The notes under the pieces were generated by a model. It saw only the letters and a list, made by a program, of their open reading frames with translations. It had not been told where the DNA came from and did not search any database. This document shows positions 7,288 to 15,822 of a stretch of 64,000 nucleotides of DNA, piece after piece. Position numbers and translations under genes: made by a program. Source of the stretch: Streptomyces sp. NBC_01439 (GTDB lineage Bacteria; Actinomycetota; Actinomycetes; Streptomycetales; Streptomycetaceae); NCBI RefSeq assembly GCF_036227605.1, contig NZ_CP109487.1, positions 9,039,001-9,103,000 on the forward strand, given 5' to 3'. Position 1 is the first letter of the stretch, and every line of letters begins with the position of its first letter.

Positions 7288-7427
7288 CCACCACGGCCAA
7301 GGGGCCCGTTGCCGGTGTGACCGTCCGCGCCGCCGGATACACACGCGCCGCGGCACGGATCCTCGCGCTCGCCGCCTGCGCAGCGGCTGCCTGCGCAGCC
7401 CGCTTGATTGAGACCTTCACGGAGTGA
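7284..7427 (+). CDS. 47-aa peptide coupled between tetR and lgt
   Basis: The GTG at 7284 overlaps the TetR stop (GTGA), and this ORF's TGA overlaps the GTG of lgt in the same way. The peptide (VTTTAKGPVAGVTVRAAGYT..., then RILALAACAAAACAARLIET) is basic with a short Ala/Cys-rich hydrophobic stretch that might be one weak membrane segment. I do not recognise it. The double 4-nt overlap is the main reason to believe it is translated. Confidence 0.5.
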   Translation: MTTTAKGPVAGVTVRAAGYTRAAARILALAACAAAACAARLIETFTE

Positions 7428-8335
7428 CCATGGATCTCGCCTACCTGCCCAGTCCTTCGACCGGGGTCCTTCACCTCGGCCCGGTTCCGTTAAGGGCGTA
7501 CGCCTTCTGCATCCTCCTGGGCATATTCGTCGCCGTCTGGCTCGGCAACCGGCGCTGGGTCGCGCGGGGCGGAGACCAGGGCGTCATCGCAGACGTCACC
7601 CTCTGGGCAGTGCCGTTCGGCATGGCCGGAGGACGCATCTACCACGTGATCACCAGCCCCGATGCGTACTTCGGCGACCACGGCGAACCCATCCGGGCCC
7701 TGTACGTGTGGGAAGGCGGGCTCGGCATCTGGGGCGCCATCGCCCTCGGCGGGGTCGGCGCGTGGATCGGCTGCCGCCGCCACCGCATCCCCTTCCCCGC
7801 CTACGCGGACGCCGTGGCCCCCGGCATAGCCCTGGCCCAGGCCGTCGGCCGCTGGGGCAACTGGTTCAACCAGGAACTCTACGGCAGCCCCACCACACTT
7901 CCCTGGGGCCTGGAGATCGACCGCGCGCACCGTCCGTCCGCCCTGCTCGACACCGCGACCTACCACCCGACCTTCCTCTACGAGTCCCTCTGGAACGTCG
8001 GCGTCGCCGCACTGGTCCTCTGGGCGGGCCGCCGGTTCGCGCTCGGTCACGGCAGGACCTTCGCCCTGTACGTCGCCGCCTACACGGTCGGACGGTTCTG
8101 GACCGAGTACCTGCGCATCGACGCGTCCCACACGTTCCTCGGCCTGCGCCTGAACGGCTGGACCTCGGTCGTGGTCTTCCTCGGCGCCATCGTCTGCCTC
8201 GTCGTATCGGCCCGCCGCCACCCAGGCGTCGAGGACGTGTCGAGGCCCAAGGGCGAGGGCGGTCACGAGATGGCCGGCGGGCCGCGCCGGGGAGTCGCCG
8301 TCAAGGCAGGAGGGGCGACGCGCGAGGACACGTGA
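7424..8335 (+). CDS. lgt: prolipoprotein diacylglyceryl transferase (Lgt)
   Basis: Lgt is an inner-membrane enzyme that moves a diacylglyceryl group from phosphatidylglycerol to the lipobox cysteine of prolipoproteins. This 303-aa copy has seven or so hydrophobic segments and the Lgt signature GRWGNWFNQELYG (residues 142-154, containing the essential Arg), plus GGRIYHVITSPDAYF and YVWEGGLGIWGAI. The GTG at 7424 overlaps the previous stop; an ATG two codons later is an alternative. Its place in a TetR-repressed operon rather than a housekeeping locus suggests an inducible paralogue. The final 45 residues are a charged tail. Confidence 0.92.
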   Translation: MTMDLAYLPSPSTGVLHLGPVPLRAYAFCILLGIFVAVWLGNRRWVARGGDQGVIADVTLWAVPFGMAGGRIYHVITSPDAYFGDHGEPIRALYVWEGGLGIWGAIALGGVGAWIGCRRHRIPFPAYADAVAPGIALAQAVGRWGNWFNQELYGSPTTLPWGLEIDRAHRPSALLDTATYHPTFLYESLWNVGVAALVLWAGRRFALGHGRTFALYVAAYTVGRFWTEYLRIDASHTFLGLRLNGWTSVVVFLGAIVCLVVSARRHPGVEDVSRPKGEGGHEMAGGPRRGVAVKAGGATREDT

Positions 8336-8351
8336 GACCGCCGGCACCACC

Positions 8352-8500
8352 GTGGCCGGGCTGGCGGGCGCGAGCGTCCGCACGCTGCATCACGACGACG
8401 AGATCGGCCTCGTGCACCCGTCCGCGCGAGCCGCGTCCGGGTGCCGGGCCCACTCGCCCGACGACGTGGAGCGGCTGCGGAGGTGCTCGCCCACCGGCGG
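8352..8500 (+). pseudogene. MerR-type regulator remnant
   Basis: The reading frame from 8352 gives VAGLAGASVRTLHHDDEIGL then VHPSARAASG and DDVERLRR, which is the N-terminal helix-turn-helix of MerR/TipA-like regulators (the usual motif has VSVRTLHHYDEIGLL). The first residues and everything after about residue 45 are lost: the frame runs on into unrelated Pro/Arg-rich sequence. I see no effector domain. It sits 16 bp after lgt. Confidence 0.6.
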
Positions 8501-8606
8501 CCGGCCCGGGCCGGCATGCCCCGCCGCGATCGGGGGCCGCGCGGAGCCGGTGCTCGGTTCCGTACCGACCAGGTCGGTCGGGAGCGCCGACGAAGGCGAC
8601 GTTGCG

Positions 8607-9479
8607 TCAGCCGCGGGGCGCCGCACCGACCGGTCGCGTCAGTCGCTCGAGCTCCTCCAAGCGCTCCCGCGTCCGCTGGTCCAGCGGTACGTACGTCACG
8701 AGCCTCGGCCCGGTGCGCGGTCCGAGCCACAGGTTGGTGTGTTCCAGGTGCAGCAGGCCCACGTGGGCGTTGCGGATGTACTTCGACTTCGCGAGCTGCC
8801 CGCCCACCACCTCGTGACGGGCCCACACCTCCCGGAACTCCGCCGACGCCCCCTCCAACCGGGCCAGCAGCGTCTTCCACGCGGGCTCCGCCAGGTGTTC
8901 GGCCATCGCCGCCCGGAACCTCGCCGCCATGAGCCGGTGCGTACTCGGCAGGTCGACCACCGACTCCCGCCACTGCGGATCGGTGAAGGCGAGCCACATG
9001 CAGTTGCGGTCCTCCGGACGCTTGCCGTCCAAGTCGCCGAGCAACTGCCCGTACGTGGCGTTGTACGCGACGATGTCGTACCGGCTGTTCTGGACGCACG
9101 CCGGGATGTGGCCCAGCTGGTCGAGCATGGCCCGCACGGCCGGCGTCACGCTGGGGCAGACCGCCGGCGGCGCCGGATCCAGGCTCCCGGCCAGCGCGAA
9201 CAGGTGCTCCCGCTCGCTCACGTCGAGCAGCAGCGCCCGCGCGACCGCGTCCAGGACCTGTGCCGAGACCTGGATGTCGCGCGCCTGCTCCAGCCACGTG
9301 TACCAGGTCACGCCCACCGACGACAGGTGCGCGACCTCCTCGCGGCGCAGCCCCGGGGTCCGCCGGCGCGGCCCGCGCACCAGCCCCACCTGCTCGGGGG
9401 CGATCCGCTCGCGGCGGGTGCGCAGGAACTCTGCCAGCTCGTGCCGGCGGACATCGCTTCCAGGGGCGACAGTGGTCAT
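8607..9479 (-). CDS. XRE-family regulator with MmyB-like ligand-binding domain
   Basis: This 290-aa protein has an N-terminal helix-turn-helix (ELAEFLRTRRERIAPEQVGL, RTPGLRREEVAHLSSVGVTW YTWLEQ) followed by the MmyB-like PAS-type domain: YDIVAYNATYGQLLGDLDGK, NCMWLAFTDPQWRE and the closing HTNLWLGPRTGPRLVTYVPL. Such actinobacterial regulators often control a divergent oxidoreductase or transporter gene. I chose the ATG at 9479, where a CAGGCT hexamer lies 6 nt upstream. The MFS gene is divergent 100 bp away, with repeated TGGTACCCG motifs between. Confidence 0.88.
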   Translation of the reverse strand: MTTVAPGSDVRRHELAEFLRTRRERIAPEQVGLVRGPRRRTPGLRREEVAHLSSVGVTWYTWLEQARDIQVSAQVLDAVARALLLDVSEREHLFALAGSLDPAPPAVCPSVTPAVRAMLDQLGHIPACVQNSRYDIVAYNATYGQLLGDLDGKRPEDRNCMWLAFTDPQWRESVVDLPSTHRLMAARFRAAMAEHLAEPAWKTLLARLEGASAEFREVWARHEVVGGQLAKSKYIRNAHVGLLHLEHTNLWLGPRTGPRLVTYVPLDQRTRERLEELERLTRPVGAAPRG

Positions 9480-9511
9480 GCTTCCAGCCTGCCGCACCGC
9501 CCATCCCGTTG

Positions 9512-9553
9512 CCAGGTACTCCTGGTACCCGGATAACGACACTCTGGTACCCG
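9512..9553. promoter_or_regulatory. repeated 10-mer in the XRE/MFS divergent promoter region
   Basis: CTGGTACCCG occurs at 9522-9531 and 9544-9553, exactly 22 bp apart (two helical turns), with a related AGGTACTCC next to it at 9514. This is a plausible operator pair for the XRE-family regulator. Confidence 0.5.
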
Positions 9554-9579
9554 TCTGACGGCTGCGAGATCGTCGGAGG

Positions 9580-11043
9580 GTGACTCAGATCCCCGTACGC
9601 AGCAACCCCGTACGTACCGGCTCCGTGCCCACCAACCCCGTGCACGGTGCTCCCGCGTCCGCCGCGCCCCACCTGGGCGGCCTCGGCCTGTTCACCGTGC
9701 TCCTCGGCGCGGCCCTGCCCCTGATCGACTTCTTCATCGTCAACGTCGCGCTGCCGTCCATCGAGCACGACCTCGCCGCCGGCCCCGCCCTCCTGGAACT
9801 CGTCGTAGGCGGCTACGGCGTCGCCTACGCCGTCCTGCTGGTCCTCGGCGGGCGCGTCGGTGACAGCCTCGGCCGCCGGCGGCTCTTCCTCATCGGCATG
9901 GCTGCCTTCGGGGTCACCTCGCTCGCCTGCGGCCTCGCCCCGACCGCCTGGACCCTCGTCGCCGCCCGCGTCGCCCAGGGCGCGGCCTCCGCCCTCATGC
10001 TGCCGCAGGTGCTCGCCACCATCCAGGCCACCACCGAGGGCCCGCGCCGGGCCCGGGCCATGAGCCTGTACGGGGCCACCGGGGGCCTGTCCATGGTCGC
10101 CGGGCAGATCCTCGGCGGCGTCCTGGTCGCCGCGGACCTCGGCGGAACGGGCTGGCGCGCGGTGTTCCTGGTCAACGTACCCGTGGTGGTCCTCGGGCTG
10201 GTCCTCGCGGTGCGCACCGTCCCGGACACCCGGGCCGGTCGGCCCGCGGCCGTGGACGTACCCGGCACCCTGCTGCTCGCGCTGTCGCTGGTCTCGCTGC
10301 TGCTGCCGCTGACCGAGGGACGGGCCGCCGGTTGGCCACTGTGGACCTGGGTCTCGCTCGGCGTGTTCCCCGTCGCCGCCGCGGCGTTCTACGTCACCGA
10401 GCGCCGGGCCGACCGGAAGGGCCGCACACCGCTGGTGCCGCCGAGCCTGCTGAGGCTGGAGTCGCTGCGGCGCGGCTTGGTGCTCTTGTTGCCGTTCTCG
10501 GTCGGCTTTAGCGGCTTCATGTTCGTCCTCGCCGTGACCCTCCAACAGGGCCTGGACATGGACCCGGTGACGGCCGGCCTGGCGCTGGTGCCGATGGCCG
10601 TGGCCTTCTTCGGGGCAGCGCTGGCCGGACCACGTCTCGTCTCCCGCTTCGGCAGCCGGATCGTCACCGCCGGAGCCGTCGTCCAGGCGGCCGGGATCGG
10701 CCTCCTGCTGGCCACGCTCCGCCACGGCTGGCCGGACCTCGGCGTGGCCGAACTCGCTCCGGGCGTCGCCCTGGCGGGACTGGGCCAGGGCTTCCAACTG
10801 CCCGTGCTGATGCGTCTGATGCTGTCGGACGTTCCCGCCGAACGGGCCGGGGTGGGCGGCGGCGTCATGATCACCGCCCAGCAGTCCGCCCTGGCACTCG
10901 GCGTCGCCACGCTCGGAAGCCTCTTCCTGGCCCTGGTCCCGACGGAAGGCCTGCGCGCGGCGGTGTCCACCACCCTGCTCGTCCAACTCGGCCTGATCGC
11001 GCTGACCGTACTGCTCAGCCTCCGCCTTCCGCGCATGCGCTGA
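9580..11043 (+). CDS. MFS drug efflux transporter, DHA2 (14-TM) type
   Basis: This 487-aa membrane protein has about 14 hydrophobic segments. Motifs typical of EmrB/QacA transporters are visible: LIDFFIVNVALPSIEHDL in TM1, LGGRVGDSLGRRRLFLIGM (motif A), and GATGGLSMVAGQILGGVLV (motif C-like). It probably exports drugs with proton antiport. The GTG at 9580 directly abuts GGAGG, too close for a normal binding site, so either the start is leaderless or the GTG at 9625 is used. It probably responds to the divergent XRE-type regulator. Confidence 0.9.
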   Translation: MTQIPVRSNPVRTGSVPTNPVHGAPASAAPHLGGLGLFTVLLGAALPLIDFFIVNVALPSIEHDLAAGPALLELVVGGYGVAYAVLLVLGGRVGDSLGRRRLFLIGMAAFGVTSLACGLAPTAWTLVAARVAQGAASALMLPQVLATIQATTEGPRRARAMSLYGATGGLSMVAGQILGGVLVAADLGGTGWRAVFLVNVPVVVLGLVLAVRTVPDTRAGRPAAVDVPGTLLLALSLVSLLLPLTEGRAAGWPLWTWVSLGVFPVAAAAFYVTERRADRKGRTPLVPPSLLRLESLRRGLVLLLPFSVGFSGFMFVLAVTLQQGLDMDPVTAGLALVPMAVAFFGAALAGPRLVSRFGSRIVTAGAVVQAAGIGLLLATLRHGWPDLGVAELAPGVALAGLGQGFQLPVLMRLMLSDVPAERAGVGGGVMITAQQSALALGVATLGSLFLALVPTEGLRAAVSTTLLVQLGLIALTVLLSLRLPRMR

Positions 11044-11110
11044 GCGGGCCGCAGGAGTACGGAGCACCCGTGCGGCCGGGCGGAAAGGCCGAAGCGCCCG
11101 CGCGCGGCCG

Positions 11111-11140
11111 GTCCGGTTCACCGGGGTCGATGAACCGGAC
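11111..11140. terminator. hairpin between convergent MFS and gap genes
   Basis: Perfect 10-bp stem GTCCGGTTCA / TGAACCGGAC around a 10-nt loop. It lies between two convergent stop codons (11043 and 11190) and has no T tract, so it may act as a bidirectional terminator or RNA end stabiliser. Confidence 0.5.
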
Positions 11141-11189
11141 CTACCGTGCGCGGGCGCCGGGCCCGCCCCCACCGGGGACCGCTGTCGGT

Positions 11190-12188
11190 TCAGCCCGCGG
11201 CGAGGAGCGTGAGCGTGTCGATCACGCGGTTCGAGAAGCCCCACTCGTTGTCGTACCAGGCGACCACCTTGACGTGGCGGCCGTCGACGCGGGTGAGCTC
11301 CGAGTCGAAGATCGAAGACGCGGGGTTGCCCGTGATGTCGGAAGACACCAGCGGGTCCTCGGAGTACTCGAGCACGCCGGCCAGCGGTCCCTGCGCCGCG
11401 GCCCGGTAGGCCTCCAGGATCTCCTCGCGCGTCACGTCGCGGGCGACGGTGGTGTTGAGCTCGACGATCGAGCCCACCGGGACCGGCACGCGGATGGAGT
11501 CGCCCGACAGCTTGCCGTCGAGCTGCGGCAGTACGAGGCCGATCGCCTTCGCGGCACCGGTCGAGGTCGGCACGATGTTGACGCCGGCGGCGCGGGCACG
11601 CCGGGGGTCGCGGTGCGGGCCGTCCTGCAGGTTCTGCTCCTGCGTGTAGGCGTGCACGGTGGTCATGAACCCGTGCTCGATGCCCGCGAGCTCGTCGAGC
11701 ACGGCGGCCAGCGGGGCGAGCGCGTTGGTGGTGCAGGACGCGTTCGAGACGATCGTGTGCAGGGCCGGGTCGTAGGCGTCGGTGTTGACACCGTACGCGA
11801 GCGTCACATCGGCGCCGTCGGACGGAGCGCTGACGAGCACCTTGCGCGCACCGGCCTTGAGGTGGCCGCGGGCGGCCTCGGCCGAGGTGAAGCGGCCGGT
11901 CGCCTCCAGCACGAGGTCGACTTCGAGCTCGGCCCAGGGCAGCTGCTCGGGCTCGCGCTCGGCCAGCACCGTGATCCGGTGTCCGTCGACGACGAGAACG
12001 TTGCCCTCGACGGTCACCGGGCGGCCGAGCCGGCCGGACGTGGTGTCGTACGCGAGCAGCCGCGCGAGGGTGGCGGGCTCCGTCAGGTCGTTGACGGCCA
12101 CGACCTCGAGGTCGGTGTCGCGCTCGAGGAGCGCACGCAGCACGTTGCGTCCGATGCGGCCGAATCCGTTGATGGCAATGCGAGTCAT
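11190..12188 (-). CDS. gap: type I glyceraldehyde-3-phosphate dehydrogenase
   Basis: This cytoplasmic glycolytic enzyme oxidises glyceraldehyde 3-phosphate to 1,3-bisphosphoglycerate with NAD+. The 332-aa protein is full length: INGFGRIGRNVLRALLERD at the nucleotide site, the acidic AVND residue typical of NAD preference, catalytic Cys152 in SNASCTTNALAPL, and SWYDNEWGFSNR-like VVAWYDNEWGFSNR near the end. The ATG at 12188 follows AAAGGGACATCGTC; an upstream in-frame ATG at 12212 is less likely. Streptomyces usually carries more than one gap gene, so this may not be the main glycolytic copy. Confidence 0.95.
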   Translation of the reverse strand: MTRIAINGFGRIGRNVLRALLERDTDLEVVAVNDLTEPATLARLLAYDTTSGRLGRPVTVEGNVLVVDGHRITVLAEREPEQLPWAELEVDLVLEATGRFTSAEAARGHLKAGARKVLVSAPSDGADVTLAYGVNTDAYDPALHTIVSNASCTTNALAPLAAVLDELAGIEHGFMTTVHAYTQEQNLQDGPHRDPRRARAAGVNIVPTSTGAAKAIGLVLPQLDGKLSGDSIRVPVPVGSIVELNTTVARDVTREEILEAYRAAAQGPLAGVLEYSEDPLVSSDITGNPASSIFDSELTRVDGRHVKVVAWYDNEWGFSNRVIDTLTLLAAG

Positions 12189-12244
12189 GACGATGTCCCT
12201 TTCGTTCGCCATCAGGTTCGCTGCCGATCACCGTCCGCGACAGC

Positions 12245-12277
12245 GGCGAGATCGCCATGGTTCGTAAGGATCTCGCC
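12245..12277. terminator. hairpin between the GlxA-like gene and gap
   Basis: 9-bp perfect stem GGCGAGATC / GATCTCGCC with a 15-nt loop, downstream of the GlxA-like stop and upstream of gap (both on the minus strand). It could be a weak terminator or an operator for gap. Confidence 0.3.
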
Positions 12278-12328
12278 AGGAACTCGCCGAGCGGCGTTCC
12301 CGGACCGTTCGCCCTGGTCGGCGCCGGA

Positions 12329-13285
12329 TCATTCGCCCTGGGTGAAGGTGCGCCGGTACTCGGTCGGGGTGGTGCCGAGGATGCGGTGGAAGTGCAGACG
12401 AAGATTGGCGCCGGTGCCGAGGCCGACATCGTCCGCGATCTGCTCGACACTGCGCTCCGAACGCTCCAGCAGCTCACGTGCCACGTCGATCCGGGCCCGC
12501 ATGACCCACTGCATCGGCGTGTACCCGGTGTCCTCGGCGAAGCGCCGCGAGAAGGTGCGCGCCGAGACCCCCGCGTGCTGCGCCAGCGCCTCCAGCGTGA
12601 GCGGTTCGCCCAGCTGGTACAGGGCCCACTCGCGGGTGGCGGCGAACCTTTCGCCGAGCGGCTCGGGCACGCTGCGCGGCACGTACTGCGCCTGGCCGCC
12701 GCTGCGGTAGGGCGCCGCGACCAGGCGCCGGGCCGCGTGGTTGGAGGCGGCCACGCCGAGGTCGCGGCGCAGGATGTGCAGGCACAGGTCGATGCCCGAG
12801 GCGGCGCCGGCAGAGGTGAGCACACTGCCCTCGTCGACGAACAGGACGTTCTCGTCGAGCCGGACGAGCGGATGCTTCGCGGCGAGGGCCCGCGCGTAGT
12901 GCCAGTGGGTCGTGGCGCGCTTGCCGTCGAGCAGACCGGTGGCGGCGAGCGCGAACGCGCCCGTCGAGATGGCCGCGAGCCGCGCCCCCCGGCCGTGGGC
13001 GGCGATCAGCGCGTCGATGACCGCCTGCGGCGGGTCCTCACGGTCGGGGAAGCGGTAACCGGGGACGAAGACGATGTCGGCCCAAGCGAGCGCGTCGAGC
13101 CCGTGGGTGACGTGGTACGACAGGCCGTCGCCGCCGGTGACGAGGCCGGGAGCGGCACCGCAGACCCGTACCTCGTACGGCATGCTCGCGCGGGTCGTGA
13201 ACACTTGCGCGGGGATGCCCACGTCAAGGGGCTTCGCGCCCTCGAGGACGAGGACGGCTACGCGGTGGAGGCGGGAGGGCGGCAC
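12329..13285 (-). CDS. GlxA-type AraC regulator with DJ-1/PfpI domain
   Basis: This 318-aa protein has an N-terminal DJ-1/PfpI-like (class I amidotransferase fold) domain at about residues 5-185 (RVAVLVLEGAKPLDVGIPAQ, ADIVFVPGYRFPDREDPPQA, AAISTGAFALAATGLLDGKR, DEGSVLTSAGAASGIDLCLH). A C-terminal pair of AraC helix-turn-helices follows (LTLEALAQHAGVSARTFSRR, VEQIADDVGLGTGANLRLHF). The usual nucleophile cysteine position reads Ser-Thr, so enzymatic activity is unlikely, as in most GlxA regulators. The GTG start at 13285 is supported by TACCCT ending 6 nt upstream (leaderless). Confidence 0.9.
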   Translation of the reverse strand: MPPSRLHRVAVLVLEGAKPLDVGIPAQVFTTRASMPYEVRVCGAAPGLVTGGDGLSYHVTHGLDALAWADIVFVPGYRFPDREDPPQAVIDALIAAHGRGARLAAISTGAFALAATGLLDGKRATTHWHYARALAAKHPLVRLDENVLFVDEGSVLTSAGAASGIDLCLHILRRDLGVAASNHAARRLVAAPYRSGGQAQYVPRSVPEPLGERFAATREWALYQLGEPLTLEALAQHAGVSARTFSRRFAEDTGYTPMQWVMRARIDVARELLERSERSVEQIADDVGLGTGANLRLHFHRILGTTPTEYRRTFTQGE

Positions 13286-13291
13286 GGGTTC

Positions 13292-13297
13292 AGGGTA
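13292..13297 (-). promoter_or_regulatory. -10 hexamer of a leaderless promoter
   Basis: On the minus strand TACCCT ends 6 nt before the GTG at 13285 and fixes that start. Confidence 0.45.
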
Positions 13298-13338
13298 CGG
13301 CGGGGGAGGGCGCGGCCCGTGCGCTCCCCCGGCCGGCG

Positions 13339-14601
13339 CTACAGCTGCCCGGCGATGAGGTCGAGGTCCCCGCGGGTGAAGCCCGGACCGTCGGAGCCGT
13401 CCGGGGCGAACGACTCGATGACGGCCTCGACGTCGGGAGCCGCGTCCGTGCCGTTCACGTCGGTGAACTGCACGTTGTAGAAGATGATCCTGCCGTCGAC
13501 GTCCGCGTTGGAGATCTCCAGGACCACGTCGAGCCACTCGGTGGCGTCGTCCACGTTGCCCTGCGTGCGGTCCAGTTCGCGCAGAGCGCTCCGGCCGATG
13601 CCCGGCAGCAGCGCGGCGGCGAGGGCCTTGGCGTCGGCGAAGGTGCGTACGTCGGGCCACAAGGTGTTGATGGGCCGGGGCCGGGAGGCGTCCGTGAAGT
13701 CGAAGAACGTGAGCGTGTGGCGCACGCACACGTGGTGCACGTTCTTCTCGGCCGCCGTCAGCCGCAGGGTGACCTCCCGGTCGCCCACGGTGCCGCGGAC
13801 CGTGGCGGTCGCGGCGGCGGCTGCGGAGGCGGCGTAGGCCGCGATCGACGGCGCGTTCGCCCGGGCCCCGGCGAAGAGGCGCCGGCCCTGCTCGGGCGTC
13901 GGGAACGGGGTCAGACCCTTGCGCAGGTTCTGCTTGGTGGTGGAGTCGTACACCCACTGCTCGCGCAACGGCGGATACAGCACCCGCTCACCGCGCGCGA
14001 CCCGTTCGGCGGCGACGTGCGCCGTCTGCAGGTGCCGGTGCAGGGTGGTCCAGAGCGCCGCGTCGTACACGCCGCGCCCGTCGTCCGCGTCGGCCGCGGT
14101 CAGCCAGGCGGTCTCCAGCTCCTTGAGCGCGATCGACACGGCGTCCATCCGACGGGTGCCCGGGCCGCCCGGCACCGGCTCGGTGTCGGGGTCGAAGTTC
14201 ATGCCCGGGTCATTGGCCGGGCTCTGCGGGCCGAGCGACACCATCAGCGGCAGGTTCCACAGCAGCCGGTGCGGGTTGGGGCTGCCGCCCGGCCCCGCCA
14301 TGGCCACGGCGTCGGCGACGCTCTCGCCGGCCACCGCCCAGCACAGGTTCCAGAACGCCCGCGCCGCTCCCTGGAGCCGGGGCTCCTTCGCGTTCCAGGC
14401 CGGCGTGAGCCGCTCGGCGATCGAGCTGAGCCGCTCCTTGGAGATCTTGTGGTGCAGGGCCCCGGATTTCCACTCGGTGGGTAACGCGTAGGCCAGCTTG
14501 CCGTCGTTCAGCGGTTTGACGGCCCAGTTGCCCTTGCCCGGGACCTCTCGGGCGGTGCTCGGTGGTGGCGCCGGCCTGCCGGCCACCGGTGACGTCGTCA
14601 T
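13339..14601 (-). CDS. 420-aa protein of unknown function
   Basis: I do not recognise this protein. It has a Pro-rich N-terminus, then a tryptophan- and helix-rich part (GAARAFWNLCWAVAGESVAD, NPHRLLWNLPLMVSLGPQSP), an Ala-rich stretch near residue 265, and a C-terminal half with HVCVRHTLTFFDFTD and IIFYNVQFTDVNGTDAAPDV. It has no signal peptide or membrane helix. The ATG at 14601 follows GGAGGGAG. It is upstream of the GlxA-like gene on the same strand (53-bp gap), but that gene has its own leaderless promoter. Confidence 0.7.
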   Translation of the reverse strand: MTTSPVAGRPAPPPSTAREVPGKGNWAVKPLNDGKLAYALPTEWKSGALHHKISKERLSSIAERLTPAWNAKEPRLQGAARAFWNLCWAVAGESVADAVAMAGPGGSPNPHRLLWNLPLMVSLGPQSPANDPGMNFDPDTEPVPGGPGTRRMDAVSIALKELETAWLTAADADDGRGVYDAALWTTLHRHLQTAHVAAERVARGERVLYPPLREQWVYDSTTKQNLRKGLTPFPTPEQGRRLFAGARANAPSIAAYAASAAAAATATVRGTVGDREVTLRLTAAEKNVHHVCVRHTLTFFDFTDASRPRPINTLWPDVRTFADAKALAAALLPGIGRSALRELDRTQGNVDDATEWLDVVLEISNADVDGRIIFYNVQFTDVNGTDAAPDVEAVIESFAPDGSDGPGFTRGDLDLIAGQL

Positions 14602-14830
14602 GGCACTCCCTCCGCGGCCACGGGCGCGGGCCGGCCCCATCTTCGTGCCCTCGGGGAACGGGCGTCCACCGGTTCCGGCGCATTGGGAAGGGTGGGACGA
14701 GGGACCACGGGCGGGAGGAGGCGGACCAGTCCGCGTCGTGTCCGGCGCCCGGAAAACGGCGGGCCGCGGCCGGGCACGGCCCGTTACGATCGGGCCTCCA
14801 CCCGATCACGGCGGTCCGACGGAGGCACCG

Positions 14831-15790
14831 ATGACACTGGCCCCTTCGCGGACACCCGCCCATCCCGAACGGCTGGAGCAAGGACACCCGTTCCGCCAGT
14901 GGAAGACCTGGCGCATACCCGGCACCGAACTGACGCTCACCGGATACTCGCGCGCCAACGACAAGACGTTCTTCCACGTCCCCGAACTGCGCTGCGCGCT
15001 CGACGCGGGACTGGTGGAAGGACGTCAGCCGGAAACCGTCTTCCTCACCCACACCCATCACGACCATTCCAAGGACCTCGACCACCTCGCGGCCAGGCCC
15101 GACGGGGTCGACATCCACCTGCCCGCCGCGGCGGTGCCGTACGTGGAGACCTTTCTGCGGGCCTCCGCCGAACTGAACCACGGCACGGCCTACGATCCGG
15201 CCCTCGCCGCCGGTTGCCGGCTCCACGGGGTGCGCGGCGGCGACGAGTTCGCCTTCGGGCGCCGCGGCCACCACGTACGGGTGGTGGAGTGCGTGCACAA
15301 GGTGCCCTGCGTGGGATACGCCTTCGCCGAACGACGCAAGGCCCTGCTGCCGGAGTACGAGGAACTGCGCCACGACCTCGCCGCACAGGGCCGGGGCGCG
15401 GAGTTCGGCCGCATCCTGGCACAGCGGCGCAAGGCGGGCGCCGAGGTCGAACGCGAGGTCCGCAGGCCGTTGTTCGCCTTCCTCGGCGACACCCACGTCA
15501 GCGTCTTCGAGGACAACCCCTGGCTCTTCGAGTATCCGGTGATCATCACCGAGTGCACGTTTCTCGACGACGCCGAACTGGAGCGGGCCGACCGGGTCGG
15601 GCACACCGTCTGGAGCCGGTTGAAGCCCGTCGTCGAGGCCCACCCGGACACCCGATTCGTCCTCACCCACTTCAGCCTGCGTCACTCGGACCAGGACGTC
15701 CTGGACTTCTTCCACGACGAACGGCCCGACAACGTACTGCTGTGGGTGCACCCGGACAGCCGACTGCCCGAGCAGCACCAACACGGCTGA
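14831..15790 (+). CDS. tRNase Z-like metallo-beta-lactamase-fold protein
   Basis: This 319-aa protein carries the zinc motif HTHHDH (His74, His76, Asp78, His79 in FLTHTHHDHSKDLDHL), and later FLGDTHVSVF and VLTHFSLRHSD, which supply further ligands. The order and the HFSxRH motif resemble RNase Z/ELAC-type nucleases, though the sequence is divergent and it may act on another phosphodiester. The ATG at 14831 follows GGAGG at 5-nt spacing. It is divergent from the 420-aa unknown and convergent with the DUF6493-like gene. Confidence 0.8.
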   Translation: MTLAPSRTPAHPERLEQGHPFRQWKTWRIPGTELTLTGYSRANDKTFFHVPELRCALDAGLVEGRQPETVFLTHTHHDHSKDLDHLAARPDGVDIHLPAAAVPYVETFLRASAELNHGTAYDPALAAGCRLHGVRGGDEFAFGRRGHHVRVVECVHKVPCVGYAFAERRKALLPEYEELRHDLAAQGRGAEFGRILAQRRKAGAEVEREVRRPLFAFLGDTHVSVFEDNPWLFEYPVIITECTFLDDAELERADRVGHTVWSRLKPVVEAHPDTRFVLTHFSLRHSDQDVLDFFHDERPDNVLLWVHPDSRLPEQHQHG

Positions 15791-15822
15791 CCGCCGCGGG
15801 CCGCCGTTCCCCGGGCCCCGGG

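Noticed and set aside
8263..12825. A 1,500-codon open frame on the minus strand
   Set aside because: It runs antisense or out of frame to XRE, MFS, gap and GlxA-like genes; the residues are Arg/Pro/Ala-rich without domain features, as expected of GC-rich shadow frames.
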